Shown: positions 36,743-46,313, counted from the first letter of the stretch. The stretch is 64,000 nt of DNA from Metabacillus litoralis (GCF_020524045.1 NZ_JAIVKL010000011.1:1-64000); one strand, 5' to 3'. Made by a program: numbers and translations. The notes: generated from the sequence alone by a model not told the origin.

Positions 36743-36776
36743 AAAAAGGAAAACAGTAAAATCTACTATTTCCCTT
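36743..36776 (-). terminator. Terminator of trmB
   Basis: On the minus strand GGGAAATAGTA pairs with TACTGTTTTCC (with G-U pairs), followed by TTTTTTG. It lies a few bases after the trmB stop. Confidence 0.7.
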
Positions 36777-36782
36777 CAAAAA

Positions 36783-37433
36783 TTATCTATCTTCATTCAT
36801 ATATTTTGCTTCGACTCGATATATTCTTTGACCTTTTCCAGAGAATTTCTCTTCATATTCAGTCATAATATTTCCTTCAAAATCACTTTGATGAAGATCT
36901 AAGCAAATGAATTTCAAGCGTAAACCATATTCTGAAAAACTGATCAATGAATACTCAAATAGGCCTTGGTTATCTGTCTTGAAATGAATTTCTCCACCTT
37001 TAATGAGAATTTTCTCGTATAAAGATAAAAATTCCTTGTATGTTAACCTTCTTTTTGTATGGCGAGCTTTTGGCCATGGATCTGAAAAGTTTAAATATAC
37101 TCTCTGAACTTCATTTTGATCAAAATAATCTGTTAAATCTTTTGCATTAACATTAAGAAGTTTCAAGTTTGAAAGTTGTAAATCAACTGCTTTCTGAATG
37201 GCAGCAACTATAATACTATCAAAAAGCTCAATGCCTATATAATTTATATCTGGATGCTGTTGAGACATACCCGCTAAAAATTGACCTTTACCAGTTCCAA
37301 CTTCAATATGAATGGGGTTATGATTACCGAAAACCTCATGCCATCTTCCTTTATATTGCTCTGGATTTGATATGGCATATTGAGAATGTTCTGTTATAAA
37401 ATCATTTGCCCAAGGTTTATGACGTAAACGCAT
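36783..37433 (-). CDS. trmB: tRNA (guanine-N7-)-methyltransferase
   Basis: TrmB forms 7-methylguanosine at position 46 of the tRNA variable loop using S-adenosylmethionine. The 216-residue protein has the SAM motif [10 protein letters not shown], the acidic loop [16 protein letters not shown], and the tRNA-binding/catalytic block [22 protein letters not shown]-terminal [14 protein letters not shown] follows. All are TrmB hallmarks. GAGGTG precedes the start. It is divergent from ytzH, as in B. subtilis. Confidence 0.95.
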   Translation of the reverse strand: MRLRHKPWANDFITEHSQYAISNPEQYKGRWHEVFGNHNPIHIEVGTGKGQFLAGMSQQHPDINYIGIELFDSIIVAAIQKAVDLQLSNLKLLNVNAKDLTDYFDQNEVQRVYLNFSDPWPKARHTKRRLTYKEFLSLYEKILIKGGEIHFKTDNQGLFEYSLISFSEYGLRLKFICLDLHQSDFEGNIMTEYEEKFSGKGQRIYRVEAKYMNEDR

Positions 37434-37609
37434 GAAGACACCTCTATCGAATTATTATCGTTCTAAAAGATACCATGAAAGTTACTTGTTCGCAAGTATG
37501 AAAAAATGTTAAAAATAGCTTAATTTGAAACAAGAAATAAAAAATAGATAGCATCATTTAATTAAATTTTCCTTCTTAAAACGTAAAAAACAACCAACGC
37601 ATAAACAAT

Positions 37610-37647
37610 AAAAATAGAGGCAGACTCTATAGTCTACCTCTATTTTC
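37610..37647 (+). terminator. Strong hairpin between trmB and ytzH
   Basis: AAATAGAGGCAGACT pairs perfectly with AGTCTACCTCTATTT around CTAT, followed by TCTAC. It lies between divergent genes, where no transcript is expected to end, 80 bp before ytzH. It could be a leader attenuator or insulation. Confidence 0.6.
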
Positions 37648-37729
37648 TACAACAAGCGATATATCGTATATTTTTACTCAAGTAATGACAAATTATAGTT
37701 AAATCGTTTTATGAAAAGGAGTGTTTATT

Positions 37730-38008
37730 TTGCCAATTCAGTATCATGATCAAGTAAGTTTATTAAAAGATATCTTATCAGAGCATCAAAGCGAATGCTG
37801 TGGAACAGTAGCAGAGTGTGAACAACTTGAGAGAGTTATAAAGTCACTTATGGTTAACTCTAACACTACTCCTAATGTAAAGAATATGCTTGAAGAAATT
37901 TATACTTATAGTCAATCAGGTAAAAACTCGAAAGAACTGGATCATCATATCCAATCACATCAAGATCAATTATCTCAATGGGTCGAGAATATCAACACTT
38001 ATTCTTGA
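37730..38008 (+). CDS. ytzH: YtzH-like small protein
   Basis: The 92-residue soluble protein contains LKDILSEHQSECCGTVAECEQLERVIKSLM. Its paired Cys (CC) sits in a helical context. It appears to be a conserved Bacillaceae protein with unknown function. TTG at 37730 is taken as start because AAGGAGTG lies six to seven bases upstream and the resulting MPIQYHDQ start fits the family; an in-frame GTG overlaps the ribosome site itself. The stop overlaps the end of ytmP on the other strand by 10 bp. Confidence 0.85.
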   Translation: MPIQYHDQVSLLKDILSEHQSECCGTVAECEQLERVIKSLMVNSNTTPNVKNMLEEIYTYSQSGKNSKELDHHIQSHQDQLSQWVENINTYS

Positions 38009-38799
38009 GAATCTATTTTTATCTTTTTGATAATGACTGAAATATGCTCGATCCAATTATGCATTTCCTTGTTATTATTTTTGGCATGGTACCATAAAAA
38101 GGATGTTAGTGCTTGAAGTAGCACATACCAATATATTCTTGTTTTCAAGTTAAAATTAAGTTCTAATCCATATGATGAAAGCCACTCTTTCCAATCTGCT
38201 TCATCAATATACCAATATAATAGTATACCTATGTCAATAGCAGGATCAGCAATCATTGCTCCATCCCAATCAATTAAATATAACTGATTTTCATCAGAGA
38301 TTAACCAATTATTATGGTTCACATCACAATGACATACAACCTGATCATTACATTGAACATCTGGCAATTGATTAATTAACATGTCAATTGCCTCTGTTAT
38401 TTCAGGAACGGCTATTTTCTCGAAAACAACCGCTTGCTTTATATCTTCAATAATGGAATTAGGAGTTAGCGGTTGCTTCCCTAATCGTTTTAACATATCC
38501 AATAGCTCTTTTGAGCGATGAATTTTCCGAAGAAGTTCAGCAACATGCTGACCATGCATATCTTTCGCTTTTAGTTCTCTCCCAATAAGACGATGCTGAG
38601 CGGTAATAACATCTCCATTTTCCATTCGCTTCGTCCAAACTAATTTTGGCACAATTCCTTCAGCAGAGAGCACAGCTAAAAATGGAGAACTGTTTCGCTT
38701 AAGAAAAAGCTGCTGTTCATCTTTTGTTGCAAAATATGCATCACCTGTTGCACCACCAGCAGGTGTAATTTTCCACTCGCTACCTAATACTTCTTCCAA
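37999..38799 (-). CDS. ytmP: YtmP, aminoglycoside-phosphotransferase-fold kinase
   Basis: This 266-residue protein has a kinase-like fold. Its N-terminal lobe has AGGATGDAYFATK (Gly-rich loop) and QLFLKRNSSPF (ATP-binding Lys). The catalytic loop VVCHCDVNHNNWL and the metal motif LIDWDGAMIADPAID follow. It resembles choline/aminoglycoside kinases; the substrate is unknown. The TTG at 38799 has AAGGTGA suitably upstream and yields the same start (MxxxLGxEW) as B. subtilis YtmP. A longer frame to 38820 is possible. The two 3' ends of ytmP and ytzH overlap. Confidence 0.9.
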   Translation of the reverse strand: MEEVLGSEWKITPAGGATGDAYFATKDEQQLFLKRNSSPFLAVLSAEGIVPKLVWTKRMENGDVITAQHRLIGRELKAKDMHGQHVAELLRKIHRSKELLDMLKRLGKQPLTPNSIIEDIKQAVVFEKIAVPEITEAIDMLINQLPDVQCNDQVVCHCDVNHNNWLISDENQLYLIDWDGAMIADPAIDIGILLYWYIDEADWKEWLSSYGLELNFNLKTRIYWYVLLQALTSFLWYHAKNNNKEMHNWIEHISVIIKKIKIDSQE

Positions 38800-38979
38800 C
38801 CAGTTCACCTTCAATTTCAACCCAACATTTCATATAAGTATTTGAAAAGCACAAGCATCTACATTTGTATCACAATATTTAATGAATACTTTACATTTCA
38901 CAGTCACACAAAGGCGCTTGAACTAGACTCTAAAACATCAAGTAAAAAAACTTATATATTATATTTTATATTTATGTTC

Positions 38980-39090
38980 AAGGCTGTTTTACATACTTTG
39001 CTGTTTTTTAAATTGTTAGGTAGAACAAAATCGCTCCACTTCACTTCTATAATACCTTTAAAAATCAACAATCTTCTAAGAAAACAGCCA
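38980..39090 (+). repeat. R1 dispersed repeat, degenerate short copy
   Basis: AAGGCTGTTTTACATACTTTGC at the left and AACAATCTTCTAAGAAAACAGCC at the right match both R1 ends. The centre is shortened and diverged. Confidence 0.65.
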
Positions 39091-39276
39091 TTTTAAAAAC
39101 CTAATCTATATTATTAAACTTCAATTTCTTTTAAATTTTTCCGATTAAAAATGTAGTCCAAAAAATATAGTAACTTTCATTGATAAAAAGCGCAACAGAA
39201 TTTACACTTAATAATTATAAGTTGTCTAAAATAAACAAAAATAACTCATCAAAATGTACTTTTTTCTTGAAATAAA

Positions 39277-39321
39277 AAAGATAGCTAATAGTGATTATAG
39301 AATAAACACTATAGCCATCCT
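39277..39321 (-). terminator. Probable terminator of amyX
   Basis: On the minus strand GATGGCTATAGTG pairs with CACTATTAGCTATC (one bulge, a G-U pair) and is followed by TTTTTTATTT. It is 190 bp past the amyX stop. Confidence 0.65.
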
Positions 39322-39509
39322 ATTAAATTTTATCTCCAAATTATAACCTTAGTCAAGTAAAAGTAGAAATCCCACTTTTTTCAAGGTTCTTTTCTTTTTT
39401 TAGGTGAAATCCGTTCAAGGAAAAACGACTAAATAGATAAAACCCTCATGAATAACACTTCAATGTGTCACCTAAACCTATATACATGAAGGAACGATTG
39501 TTACACATT

Positions 39510-41639
39510 CTACTGTTTACAAAAAACATACGTCCCTAACTCCTTAATATCTACTTGTTTTTCTACTTTAATAGGATTATTTATTCGTACCTCATGAGGA
39601 TTTGCGATTTCTTTCCAGCCGTAAGAAACAGGTAGTTCAATCGAATAAGAAGCATCTAAATGGTTATTGTGTACAACATATATATCATTCCAAGGACCAT
39701 AGCTTTTTACATTTTGTAAGAGATAACAAATTAACTCTGGTTCCTGGTTATCAAAAATTAAATGCTCCTTAATTAAAGAAGAAGATGGTAAACGAAAAGC
39801 TCCATGGTGCTTTCTAAGTTGGATTAAACCTTTTATATACTCAACATTGTCTTTATGTGTTGATCGATCAGTCCAATTAATCCAATTAATTTCGTCTGAT
39901 GAATTATAACTATTTTCAACACCTTGTTTAGATCTGAAAAATTCTTGAGCTGCATGGATAAAAGGAACCCCTTGTGAAAGAAGGACTAAACTAGTTGCCA
40001 AACGATGTCTAGCCTTCCTTACCATGATATTTTCATCAGGCGCATATAACTGAAAACGATCCCACATTGTATGGTTATCATGTGATTCAACATAGTTGAT
40101 TGATTGATGAGGATCTTCAAACATATTTGCCGATCCACTTATTAAATTTTTCATTTGTTCATTTTTTTCCAAGTTAGTGTATACAAAGCCACAATCTTTC
40201 ACACTAAACGTGCTACCTTTTACCACATCTCGAAATTGATCATTAAAAAAGCTGATTTTGGGTATTGCATTTCCGTTAGCAATTGTTGTTTTTTTATCAG
40301 CTGATAATGGTGTATTTAAATCCCAGCCTTCACCAAGTAAAAAAGCATCTTTTTTGATTAAAGAAATGTTGTTTTGTAACTCTTTCATTGTGTCAATATC
40401 CATAATCCCCATTAAATCGAACCGAAAACCATCGATGTCATATTCTTCTAACCAATATTTAGTGCAATCAATAATAAACTTTCTTACCATTTTACGTTCT
40501 GAAGCAAGATCATTTCCTACACCAGTGCCATTAGAGGCGAACCCATTTTCATCATGTCTAAAATAATAACCTGGTAACAATTTTTCGAAAGAAGAATTTT
40601 CCTTTGAATAAACATGGTTGTAAACAACATCTATAATAACTTTAAGACCATTTTCATGAAGTTTTTGAATGAATTTTTTCACTTCAATTATTCGCTTGTA
40701 AGGATTCTTCGGATCTTTTGAATAACTTCCTTCTGGCGCAAAAAAATGGAGTGGATTATAACCCCAGTTATACGAATCTAAGGGGGCTTTTTCGTCAACT
40801 TCCTCAAAGTCGTTTATAGGTAACAACTCAATATGTGTGACTCCAAGCTCTGTCAAATATGAAAGACCTGTTGAATCACCTAAGCTATTTTTTGTGTCTG
40901 ATTTCAACCATGCTTCATATTTCCCCTTGTCTACCATTCCACTATCCTCATGTATTGAGAAATCTCTAATATGAGCTTCATAAATGATTGCGTCAGTTTT
41001 ATTTTGAACGGAAGAGGTATTTATTTTCTTAACCGCTGTTTTTTCTTTATCAATAATAACTCCATGTACCCCATTTATTGATACAGCGATTGCATAAGGA
41101 TCAACTACTTCGTTCCAAATTAAATTCACACAAGCAAGATACGTATACTGGATATATTCATAATCACCGTTAAGCTCAATGGACCAAGTCCCTTTTTCAC
41201 CACGTATCATGTCATAAGTTCCATATTCATTATTTTGCTGATCATAAAGCCTAAGTTTTACATAAGTTGCAGTAGGAGCCCATACTTTAAAGAATATTTT
41301 ATCTATTGAATATAAAACACCTAAATCATTACCTTCATAGTAAAACAATTTGTCAAATTCACTTGATCGAATGACTGCCCCTATTTGTAGATCTGTCTCC
41401 AATCCAGCTTCATCAGTAATGTTATACGTTTTTCCAAATTCAATAGTACACGCTGGCTGACATATATATTTTCTATAACCTTCAATAAAAATCTTTTCTT
41501 TTATTAATAAGTTTTCACTATAATCTTCTAAATTTAATTGAAACAATTTATGATCACAATCTTGGTCGATTGGTATAAGAATCGTTATTTCATCCATAGT
41601 ATCTAAAAACGCTTCAAACGGCCTATTTATACTTAACAA
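39510..41639 (-). CDS. amyX: Type I pullulanase
   Basis: This debranching enzyme hydrolyses alpha-1,6 links in pullulan and glycogen-derived dextrins. The 709-residue protein has an N-terminal carbohydrate-binding/CBM48-like part (about 100-190). The GH13 barrel carries YNWGYNPLHFFAPEGSYS (type I pullulanase signature), DVVYNHVY, GFRFDLMGIMD (nucleophile Asp), LLGEGWDL (acid/base Glu) and VESHDNHTMW. There is no signal peptide, so it acts inside the cell as in B. subtilis. Start is TTG after GGGAGG with 8-nt spacing. It is just upstream in transcription from a long repeat-containing gap. Confidence 0.94.
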   Translation of the reverse strand: MLSINRPFEAFLDTMDEITILIPIDQDCDHKLFQLNLEDYSENLLIKEKIFIEGYRKYICQPACTIEFGKTYNITDEAGLETDLQIGAVIRSSEFDKLFYYEGNDLGVLYSIDKIFFKVWAPTATYVKLRLYDQQNNEYGTYDMIRGEKGTWSIELNGDYEYIQYTYLACVNLIWNEVVDPYAIAVSINGVHGVIIDKEKTAVKKINTSSVQNKTDAIIYEAHIRDFSIHEDSGMVDKGKYEAWLKSDTKNSLGDSTGLSYLTELGVTHIELLPINDFEEVDEKAPLDSYNWGYNPLHFFAPEGSYSKDPKNPYKRIIEVKKFIQKLHENGLKVIIDVVYNHVYSKENSSFEKLLPGYYFRHDENGFASNGTGVGNDLASERKMVRKFIIDCTKYWLEEYDIDGFRFDLMGIMDIDTMKELQNNISLIKKDAFLLGEGWDLNTPLSADKKTTIANGNAIPKISFFNDQFRDVVKGSTFSVKDCGFVYTNLEKNEQMKNLISGSANMFEDPHQSINYVESHDNHTMWDRFQLYAPDENIMVRKARHRLATSLVLLSQGVPFIHAAQEFFRSKQGVENSYNSSDEINWINWTDRSTHKDNVEYIKGLIQLRKHHGAFRLPSSSLIKEHLIFDNQEPELICYLLQNVKSYGPWNDIYVVHNNHLDASYSIELPVSYGWKEIANPHEVRINNPIKVEKQVDIKELGTYVFCKQ

Positions 41640-41725
41640 ATTAACGACCTCCCAGACGAGAGTTTCTTTTCATTTTTTTTATAATTTATTCACCAGTTGA
41701 AAAACTTCTATTTTAGCGGCTTCCC

Positions 41726-42655
41726 TTAAATAATAATTGATGTATGTGATTTTTTTACAGATATCTTAACAGGACATTCACCAACTACATCACCATCAGC
41801 ATGTATTAGTACATTTGATTCAGCATTAGCTGATATTTCTTTACAGATTAATTCCTTTATTGCATTTCCCTTAAAACTTTTACTAAAGATAGGGAAAAAT
41901 AGGAGGATGAGAAGTTTCAATCTATTCATTTCACTAACAATCGCTATATCGATATTTCCATCTGTTGAAATAGCATTTGGTGATAAGAGCAAATTCCATT
42001 CTGTATTAGGTCGATTGGAAATCGTTACAAACCATACATTTTCATAACTAGCAAGCTCACCATCAACAGTCATATTTATTGTGAAAGGTTGATAATTCCA
42101 TAGTACCTTTATTGAGCTTGTCATAAACCTAACATGCCTTATAAAAATCGAATTATTTTTATTATCTAATGTTTTTGCTTTTGTATCTACTAATTCCGCA
42201 TTTAACCCAAGTCCAAGACGATTAATAAAAGATCTGCTAGACCCTTTCTTTTCTATATGAAAGTCTCCAAGATCAATAGTTACTTCGGATTTAGTAAATT
42301 GCTTCATTAAATACGTTAATGCCCTAACTGAGTTTGATGGGATCTTTGTTCCTCTAGAAGAATTTTTTCCACTTCCTGCGTAAATAAATCCTATTTGAAC
42401 TTTATTTAATGGATTTAATCCGTTAACGATCTCATTAATAGTGCCATCTCCACCAATGCCTATAATCGTTTTCAAACGATAATTTTGGATCGTAGCAATC
42501 TGTCTAACAAGAACTTCTGCATGTCCAGCGTACTCTGTATAAAATGATCGATAAGAAATTTTTCTTTTTTCAAGTTCTTTTTTTATTTTTTTCCATGTTC
42601 TCATCGATTTTCCATGACCAGCTTTGATGTTAATAATAAAAAATAATCCATTCAT
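41726..42655 (-). CDS. ytlR: Diacylglycerol-kinase-family lipid kinase YtlR
   Basis: The 309-residue protein has the DAGK catalytic motif GIGGDGTINEIVNGL (about residues 63-77), preceded by NIKAGHGKS and followed by GFIYAGSGKNSSRG. A C-terminal beta domain (SPNAISTDGNIDIAIVSEM) completes the fold. It should phosphorylate a membrane lipid or related alcohol with ATP; the physiological substrate is not known. It may be in one transcript with ytlQ upstream, although 256 bp separate them. The ribosome site before ATG is weak. Confidence 0.9.
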   Translation of the reverse strand: MNGLFFIINIKAGHGKSMRTWKKIKKELEKRKISYRSFYTEYAGHAEVLVRQIATIQNYRLKTIIGIGGDGTINEIVNGLNPLNKVQIGFIYAGSGKNSSRGTKIPSNSVRALTYLMKQFTKSEVTIDLGDFHIEKKGSSRSFINRLGLGLNAELVDTKAKTLDNKNNSIFIRHVRFMTSSIKVLWNYQPFTINMTVDGELASYENVWFVTISNRPNTEWNLLLSPNAISTDGNIDIAIVSEMNRLKLLILLFFPIFSKSFKGNAIKELICKEISANAESNVLIHADGDVVGECPVKISVKKSHTSIII

Positions 42656-42810
42656 GTTATGGCTCCATTATCCATATTATTTTATGTATGTTCACCTATT
42701 TATGTTCTAGCTTATAAAAAGCCTTATTTTTGTTGTATATTGGGATAAAAAGTTGTAGTAAAAGGGAGTTTTATATAAAGGTGAGACAGTATAATTCTTT
42801 TACAATATGA

Positions 42811-42860
42811 TGGTGTCTAGCTCAAGCGCCTAGCCCATCAGTAATGACCAAGACGCTTTC
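42811..42860 (+). repeat. Family C repeat fragment
   Basis: TGGTGTCTAGCTCAAGCGCC followed by TAGCCCATCAG and GACCAAGACGCTT matches the left end of the family-C copy at 20774-20922, shortened to about 50 bp. Confidence 0.5.
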
Positions 42861-42911
42861 ATTCCCCTTACTTCTTACGTTTCATTTAACAAGCAATTAT
42901 ACTTTTATCTA

Positions 42912-43868
42912 TCAACTAGATGGTTCATTCCATTCTGTGCGATAGTAAGAGTTTGTTAAACAATGAGACAACAGGACCTGTGCTGATTTCAACTGAACAT
43001 GTTTTAATGGTGCAGAAGATTGTCGTATACGCTGAAACCAATTTTCATATGTTCGTTTATCTAAGATGGTAATATCATAGGGTGCAAACGGGTAGTCAAT
43101 ATAACCGTTTCGACTAATAACCAATTTCTTTACAGGTAGGTCGATCTGTTGTGATGCAAGAAGTTTTTCTACAACTGTACCTGTTCTATTTAAGCTAATC
43201 AGAGGGTTTAGAAATTTCTTTTCATTTTCTCTATGACGTGCCACCCAAAATTTCTCTTTTGAACCTGTAAAAATAGTTTCATCTACCTGCTCAACAAAAG
43301 ACAAACAATATATTTCAGTTGTTCCAATTAGAATAATTTCTAATTCAACCGGTGCATTTTTCAATTTAAAAATAGGTCGATAGAGCAATAAATACTGATC
43401 AGGAAGTCGTTTCATAAAATAAGGTAACAGCTGATCTCGATAAATTGATTTATCAACAGACGATTTTTCTCTTAAAGTTGAACTAGCCCAACGTATTTGA
43501 AAACGAAAAATATAATCTAAAAATAGATGTTTTAAATCATCGACTGTTTTTGGGATTGTTGTAAATTGAAACTGCAATTCTTCATCATTAACTGCGGCAT
43601 CATTAACGAGCGGTTTGATTTCTTGTTTTTCGATCTCGTCTTTAGAGAATTTACTTTTCATTTTTTGAACAAAAGTTTGTTTCACTTCTTCTTCTTGTTC
43701 TTTCGGTACTTCACTTACTTTCATCACTGTGTGAAACATATTATTTTCCCATGCTTTAGAAACCTTATCCCACTGCTGTCTCTTTAAACGAATAAATTGA
43801 CTCGGATAACGATAAGCATCAATTTCATATCTTGAAATATAATCATAAAGCTTAATTAATTGTGCCAA
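42912..43868 (-). CDS. ytlQ: YtlQ family protein of unknown function
   Basis: The 318-residue soluble protein starts with AQLIKLYDYISRYEIDAYRY and contains QFIRLKRQQWDKV, a charged linker (EEEVKQTFVQKMKSKFSKDE, about 60-85) and FVARHRENEKK-type segments. It has a C-terminal YDITILDKRTYENWF, which recalls nuclease-related NERD-like folds, but catalytic residues cannot be assigned. The gene position and sequence fit B. subtilis YtlQ. Start is TTG with GGAG about 11 nt upstream. Function is unknown. Confidence 0.82.
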   Translation of the reverse strand: MAQLIKLYDYISRYEIDAYRYPSQFIRLKRQQWDKVSKAWENNMFHTVMKVSEVPKEQEEEVKQTFVQKMKSKFSKDEIEKQEIKPLVNDAAVNDEELQFQFTTIPKTVDDLKHLFLDYIFRFQIRWASSTLREKSSVDKSIYRDQLLPYFMKRLPDQYLLLYRPIFKLKNAPVELEIILIGTTEIYCLSFVEQVDETIFTGSKEKFWVARHRENEKKFLNPLISLNRTGTVVEKLLASQQIDLPVKKLVISRNGYIDYPFAPYDITILDKRTYENWFQRIRQSSAPLKHVQLKSAQVLLSHCLTNSYYRTEWNEPSS

Positions 43869-43941
43869 TCGAATTTCAGCTCCTTAATTCTTTAAAGCAA
43901 ATAAATGAATAGTTGTTACAATCCAACTAAATAGTAAATAT

Positions 43942-44628
43942 CTAGTTAATAAATGATGTGATGATCGGACATAAAATACTAGTAAAAATCGCACTTATTG
44001 TTAAAGAAATGGAGCTGACTGCTCCTTCAACACTCCCCATTTCCAAAGCTCTTGCAGTCCCAATTCCATGTGATGCCGTGCCAAATCCAATTCCTCTTGA
44101 AATGGAATTCCTTATTTTAATTTTTTTTAACACATAAGGACCCATCATCGCACCTGAAATTCCAGCAACCATTACATAAACGGCAGCTATTGCTGGAGTA
44201 CCACCAAGTAATTCGCTGATCTCCATTGCTATGGGAGTAGTAACAGATTTAGGTGCAATTGAGTAAAGTAGCTCCTTGTTTACTCCTACTAATAAACTCA
44301 TTGTTATTCCACTGATAATACCAATGAATGAACCTATAAAGACGCTAATAAAAATACTGACTATGTTTTTCTTTATCAGTACACGATGATCGTATAATGG
44401 AATAGCCAATGCTACAACAGCTGGACCTAAAAGTTCATCAATCCACCTTCCACCATTCATATAGCTCGTGTAAGAAATATTCATTATAAGTAAAGTGCAA
44501 ACTGTTATAAAACTGGAGGTGAAAATAGGAACTAGCATCGGGTGCTTAACGTGATGATACAACTTTTTCATTAAAGCATATAAAGTAATTGTCATTATAA
44601 TAAAGAAAATAGGTAGAAATATTTTCAT
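43942..44628 (-). CDS. lrgB: LrgB-family antiholin-like / 3-hydroxypropionate-pyruvate-type membrane protein
   Basis: The 228-residue protein has about six membrane segments and the LrgB/CidB pattern GPAVVALAIPLYDHR, SVTTPIAMEISELLGGTPAIAA and SHGIGTARALEMGSVEGAVS. It works with LrgA, its partner immediately upstream; the pair is implicated in control of murein hydrolase activity, and in B. subtilis the related PftAB takes up pyruvate. ATG overlaps the lrgA stop by 4 bp (44625-44628). No LytSR regulator gene is near. Confidence 0.9.
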   Translation of the reverse strand: MKIFLPIFFIIMTITLYALMKKLYHHVKHPMLVPIFTSSFITVCTLLIMNISYTSYMNGGRWIDELLGPAVVALAIPLYDHRVLIKKNIVSIFISVFIGSFIGIISGITMSLLVGVNKELLYSIAPKSVTTPIAMEISELLGGTPAIAAVYVMVAGISGAMMGPYVLKKIKIRNSISRGIGFGTASHGIGTARALEMGSVEGAVSSISLTISAIFTSILCPIITSFIN

Positions 44629-45011
44629 AATGTAAAATCCTTACTTTTTGTCATTTCCTCACCTTTATTCAAAAGTAAATCACTAATGAAGGAAGACACG
44701 ACCATCACGATAAACGTACTAAAAAAAGCAATAACTATTGTTAATAAACCCTTTCCCTTAAATAGCTCTAGATAATCTATTACCCCAACTGTAGCTGGAA
44801 TAAATAATAATGGTAAATGATTTAATAGAAAAGATCCCCCTAGTGAAAACCATTTTCTCTTTACCACTTTAAAATATAAAGCGATAAATAATAATAACAT
44901 ACCAACAATGCTACCTGGCACAGGAATATGACTTACTGATTGAATGAAGCCACCTAAAAGATAGATCATATATAAAAGGGCAATTTGCAATGTAATTCTT
45001 ACAATTTCCAT
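44625..45011 (-). CDS. lrgA: LrgA-family membrane protein (CidA/holin-like)
   Basis: The 128-residue protein has four membrane segments with QSVSHIPVPGSIVGMLLLF and LLFIPATVGVIDYLE, which define the LrgA/CidA family. It forms oligomers with LrgB; the 4-bp overlap signals coupling. Its start directly adjoins the end of thpR (45012), so thpR-lrgA-lrgB is probably one transcript. This coupling is not the arrangement in B. subtilis, where thpR (ytlP) borders ytlQ. Confidence 0.9.
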   Translation of the reverse strand: MEIVRITLQIALLYMIYLLGGFIQSVSHIPVPGSIVGMLLLFIALYFKVVKRKWFSLGGSFLLNHLPLLFIPATVGVIDYLELFKGKGLLTIVIAFFSTFIVMVVSSFISDLLLNKGEEMTKSKDFTL

Positions 45012-45605
45012 TTACTTTTCTCCTTGTAGAGCGTCAGAGTATAAAGGGAAAATATCAATTGCTTCATACTTTGGAATTCGATCAAGATGTGTTTCATAAA
45101 AATGAATCTGTTTTATGTTAAATTCATTTTCTACCTCACTAAACACATGTATATAATCGTTTGAATAATGAAATGGTTCCTCTGAATTCCATTTTCGTGC
45201 AATCGTAATATGTGGAGCAAATGGCTTAGAATCCAATTTAATACCATTTTCTAAACATGCTTTAAATACCTTTTGTTGTAAATCAACTAACGCTTTAGAT
45301 TCTTCCAAGGAGACCCATAAAATTCTTGGCGAATCTTTTTTTCCAAATATATCAATTCCTTTGACTTTCAACTGAAAAGATGAATTCATTGCTACAATCT
45401 CTCTTACAACCCCCTTAATTTTCTCTAGTTTATTTGTGTCTTCAACATTTCCTAGAAACGCTAGCGTAATATGATAGTCTTCAGGATGTACCCAAGATTT
45501 AAATGCTAATTCGTTTTTATTCGTTGAGATCCATTTTTTTATGTTATTACCAATGTGATCTTCTATCGGTACTGCAATAAAAAAATGAGGGTGATGTTTT
45601 TTCAT
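45012..45605 (-). CDS. thpR: RNA 2',3'-cyclic phosphodiesterase (ThpR/LigT family)
   Basis: The 197-residue 2H phosphoesterase has the two characteristic HxTx motifs, HITLAFLGN (about residues 45-53) and HITIARKW (about 136-143). It opens 2',3'-cyclic phosphate ends of RNA; the physiological substrate in bacteria is uncertain. It corresponds to ytlP in B. subtilis. AAGGGG lies before the ATG. The first base of the next gene follows immediately, so it starts the thpR-lrgAB unit. The upstream 700 bp is gene-free. Confidence 0.92.
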   Translation of the reverse strand: MKKHHPHFFIAVPIEDHIGNNIKKWISTNKNELAFKSWVHPEDYHITLAFLGNVEDTNKLEKIKGVVREIVAMNSSFQLKVKGIDIFGKKDSPRILWVSLEESKALVDLQQKVFKACLENGIKLDSKPFAPHITIARKWNSEEPFHYSNDYIHVFSEVENEFNIKQIHFYETHLDRIPKYEAIDIFPLYSDALQGEK

Positions 45606-45878
45606 ACAGTAATAACCCCTTTTTTATCAAGAAATGACAGTTATTTATTATTATATTTTATCCCACAAATCTATGTATTAAAAGTAGAAGAAAAACGCTG
45701 GGGACCTTGATCAATTCTGGACCATAAGACAATTTAGATCTAAACACATAATAAAGTGTGTATTTTATATGCAAACAAACTTCTCAATTTTTATACCTAG
45801 TATTTTCATAAGAATTTAAGATTTGATATAATAGAAATTTATTGATAGTTTGTACTTTCGCTACAAATACTTTTAGTA

Positions 45879-46044
45879 AGGCTCTTTTCTGAACGATTGT
45901 TGCTATATAACCAAAATTCGAAGTGAAAAACAGTGTTTTCCCGCTATAAGGGTACTATGTTATGAAGAAAAGATGCCACTATACGTAATACAGTGCTGAT
46001 TGCTTAGGGTATTCAAAAGCAACAAAGTTTGCGAAAACAGCCTT
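45879..46044 (-). repeat. R1 dispersed repeat, full-length, reverse orientation
   Basis: It begins AAGGCTCTTTTCTGAACGAT and ends GTTTGCGAAAACAGCCTT. It shares the subtype core CCGCTATAAGGGTACTATGT with the copy at 55635. Confidence 0.84.
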
Positions 46045-46070
46045 AAGTAAAAAATGTTATTTTAACAAGG

Positions 46071-46279
46071 TGTTCTGTTAACTTGGTTGTTGATTTATTT
46101 ACACGTTTTTTCTTAGGGAAGGAATACTATAAAACCATTTCTTCTAACGGTTTCGTGACACCTTCGACGATTGTGAACTGTGGGATCTCTCTATAAACAC
46201 AACTCTAAGGTAGAGCTCTTAGATTTAACTATGACTATCATTAACAATGATTAAAACCATTAACATAGAGCTTAAACAA
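46071..46279 (+). repeat. Family B repeat, diverged copy
   Basis: Starting GGTGTTCTGTTAACTTGG and TTGTTGATTTATTTACACG, it ends CATTAACATAGAGCTT. Ends and spacing match the element at 836-1021, but the core has lost most G+C. Confidence 0.55.
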
Positions 46280-46313
46280 GCCTAGTAATGAATTGAAAAA
46301 GGGATGTGAAGCA

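Larger units (their letters stand above)
38821..39509. other. Gene-free region upstream of ytmP and downstream of amyX
   Basis: No coding frame was supported. It contains an R1 fragment (38980-39090) and a distal terminator for amyX (39277-39321). The remaining AT-rich sequence shows nothing I recognise. Confidence 0.6.
45606..46313. other. Gene-free divergent region thpR / cysteine synthase
   Basis: It contains one R1 copy (45879-46044) and one family-B copy (46071-46279). Both promoters must lie here, but no S-box or T-box leader was recognised before the cysteine synthase gene. Confidence 0.6.

Noticed and set aside
46044-46313. S-box or cysteine T-box leader before the cysteine synthase
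   Set aside because: No conserved T-box core, specifier stem or SAM-riboswitch pattern was found; only repeats are seen.
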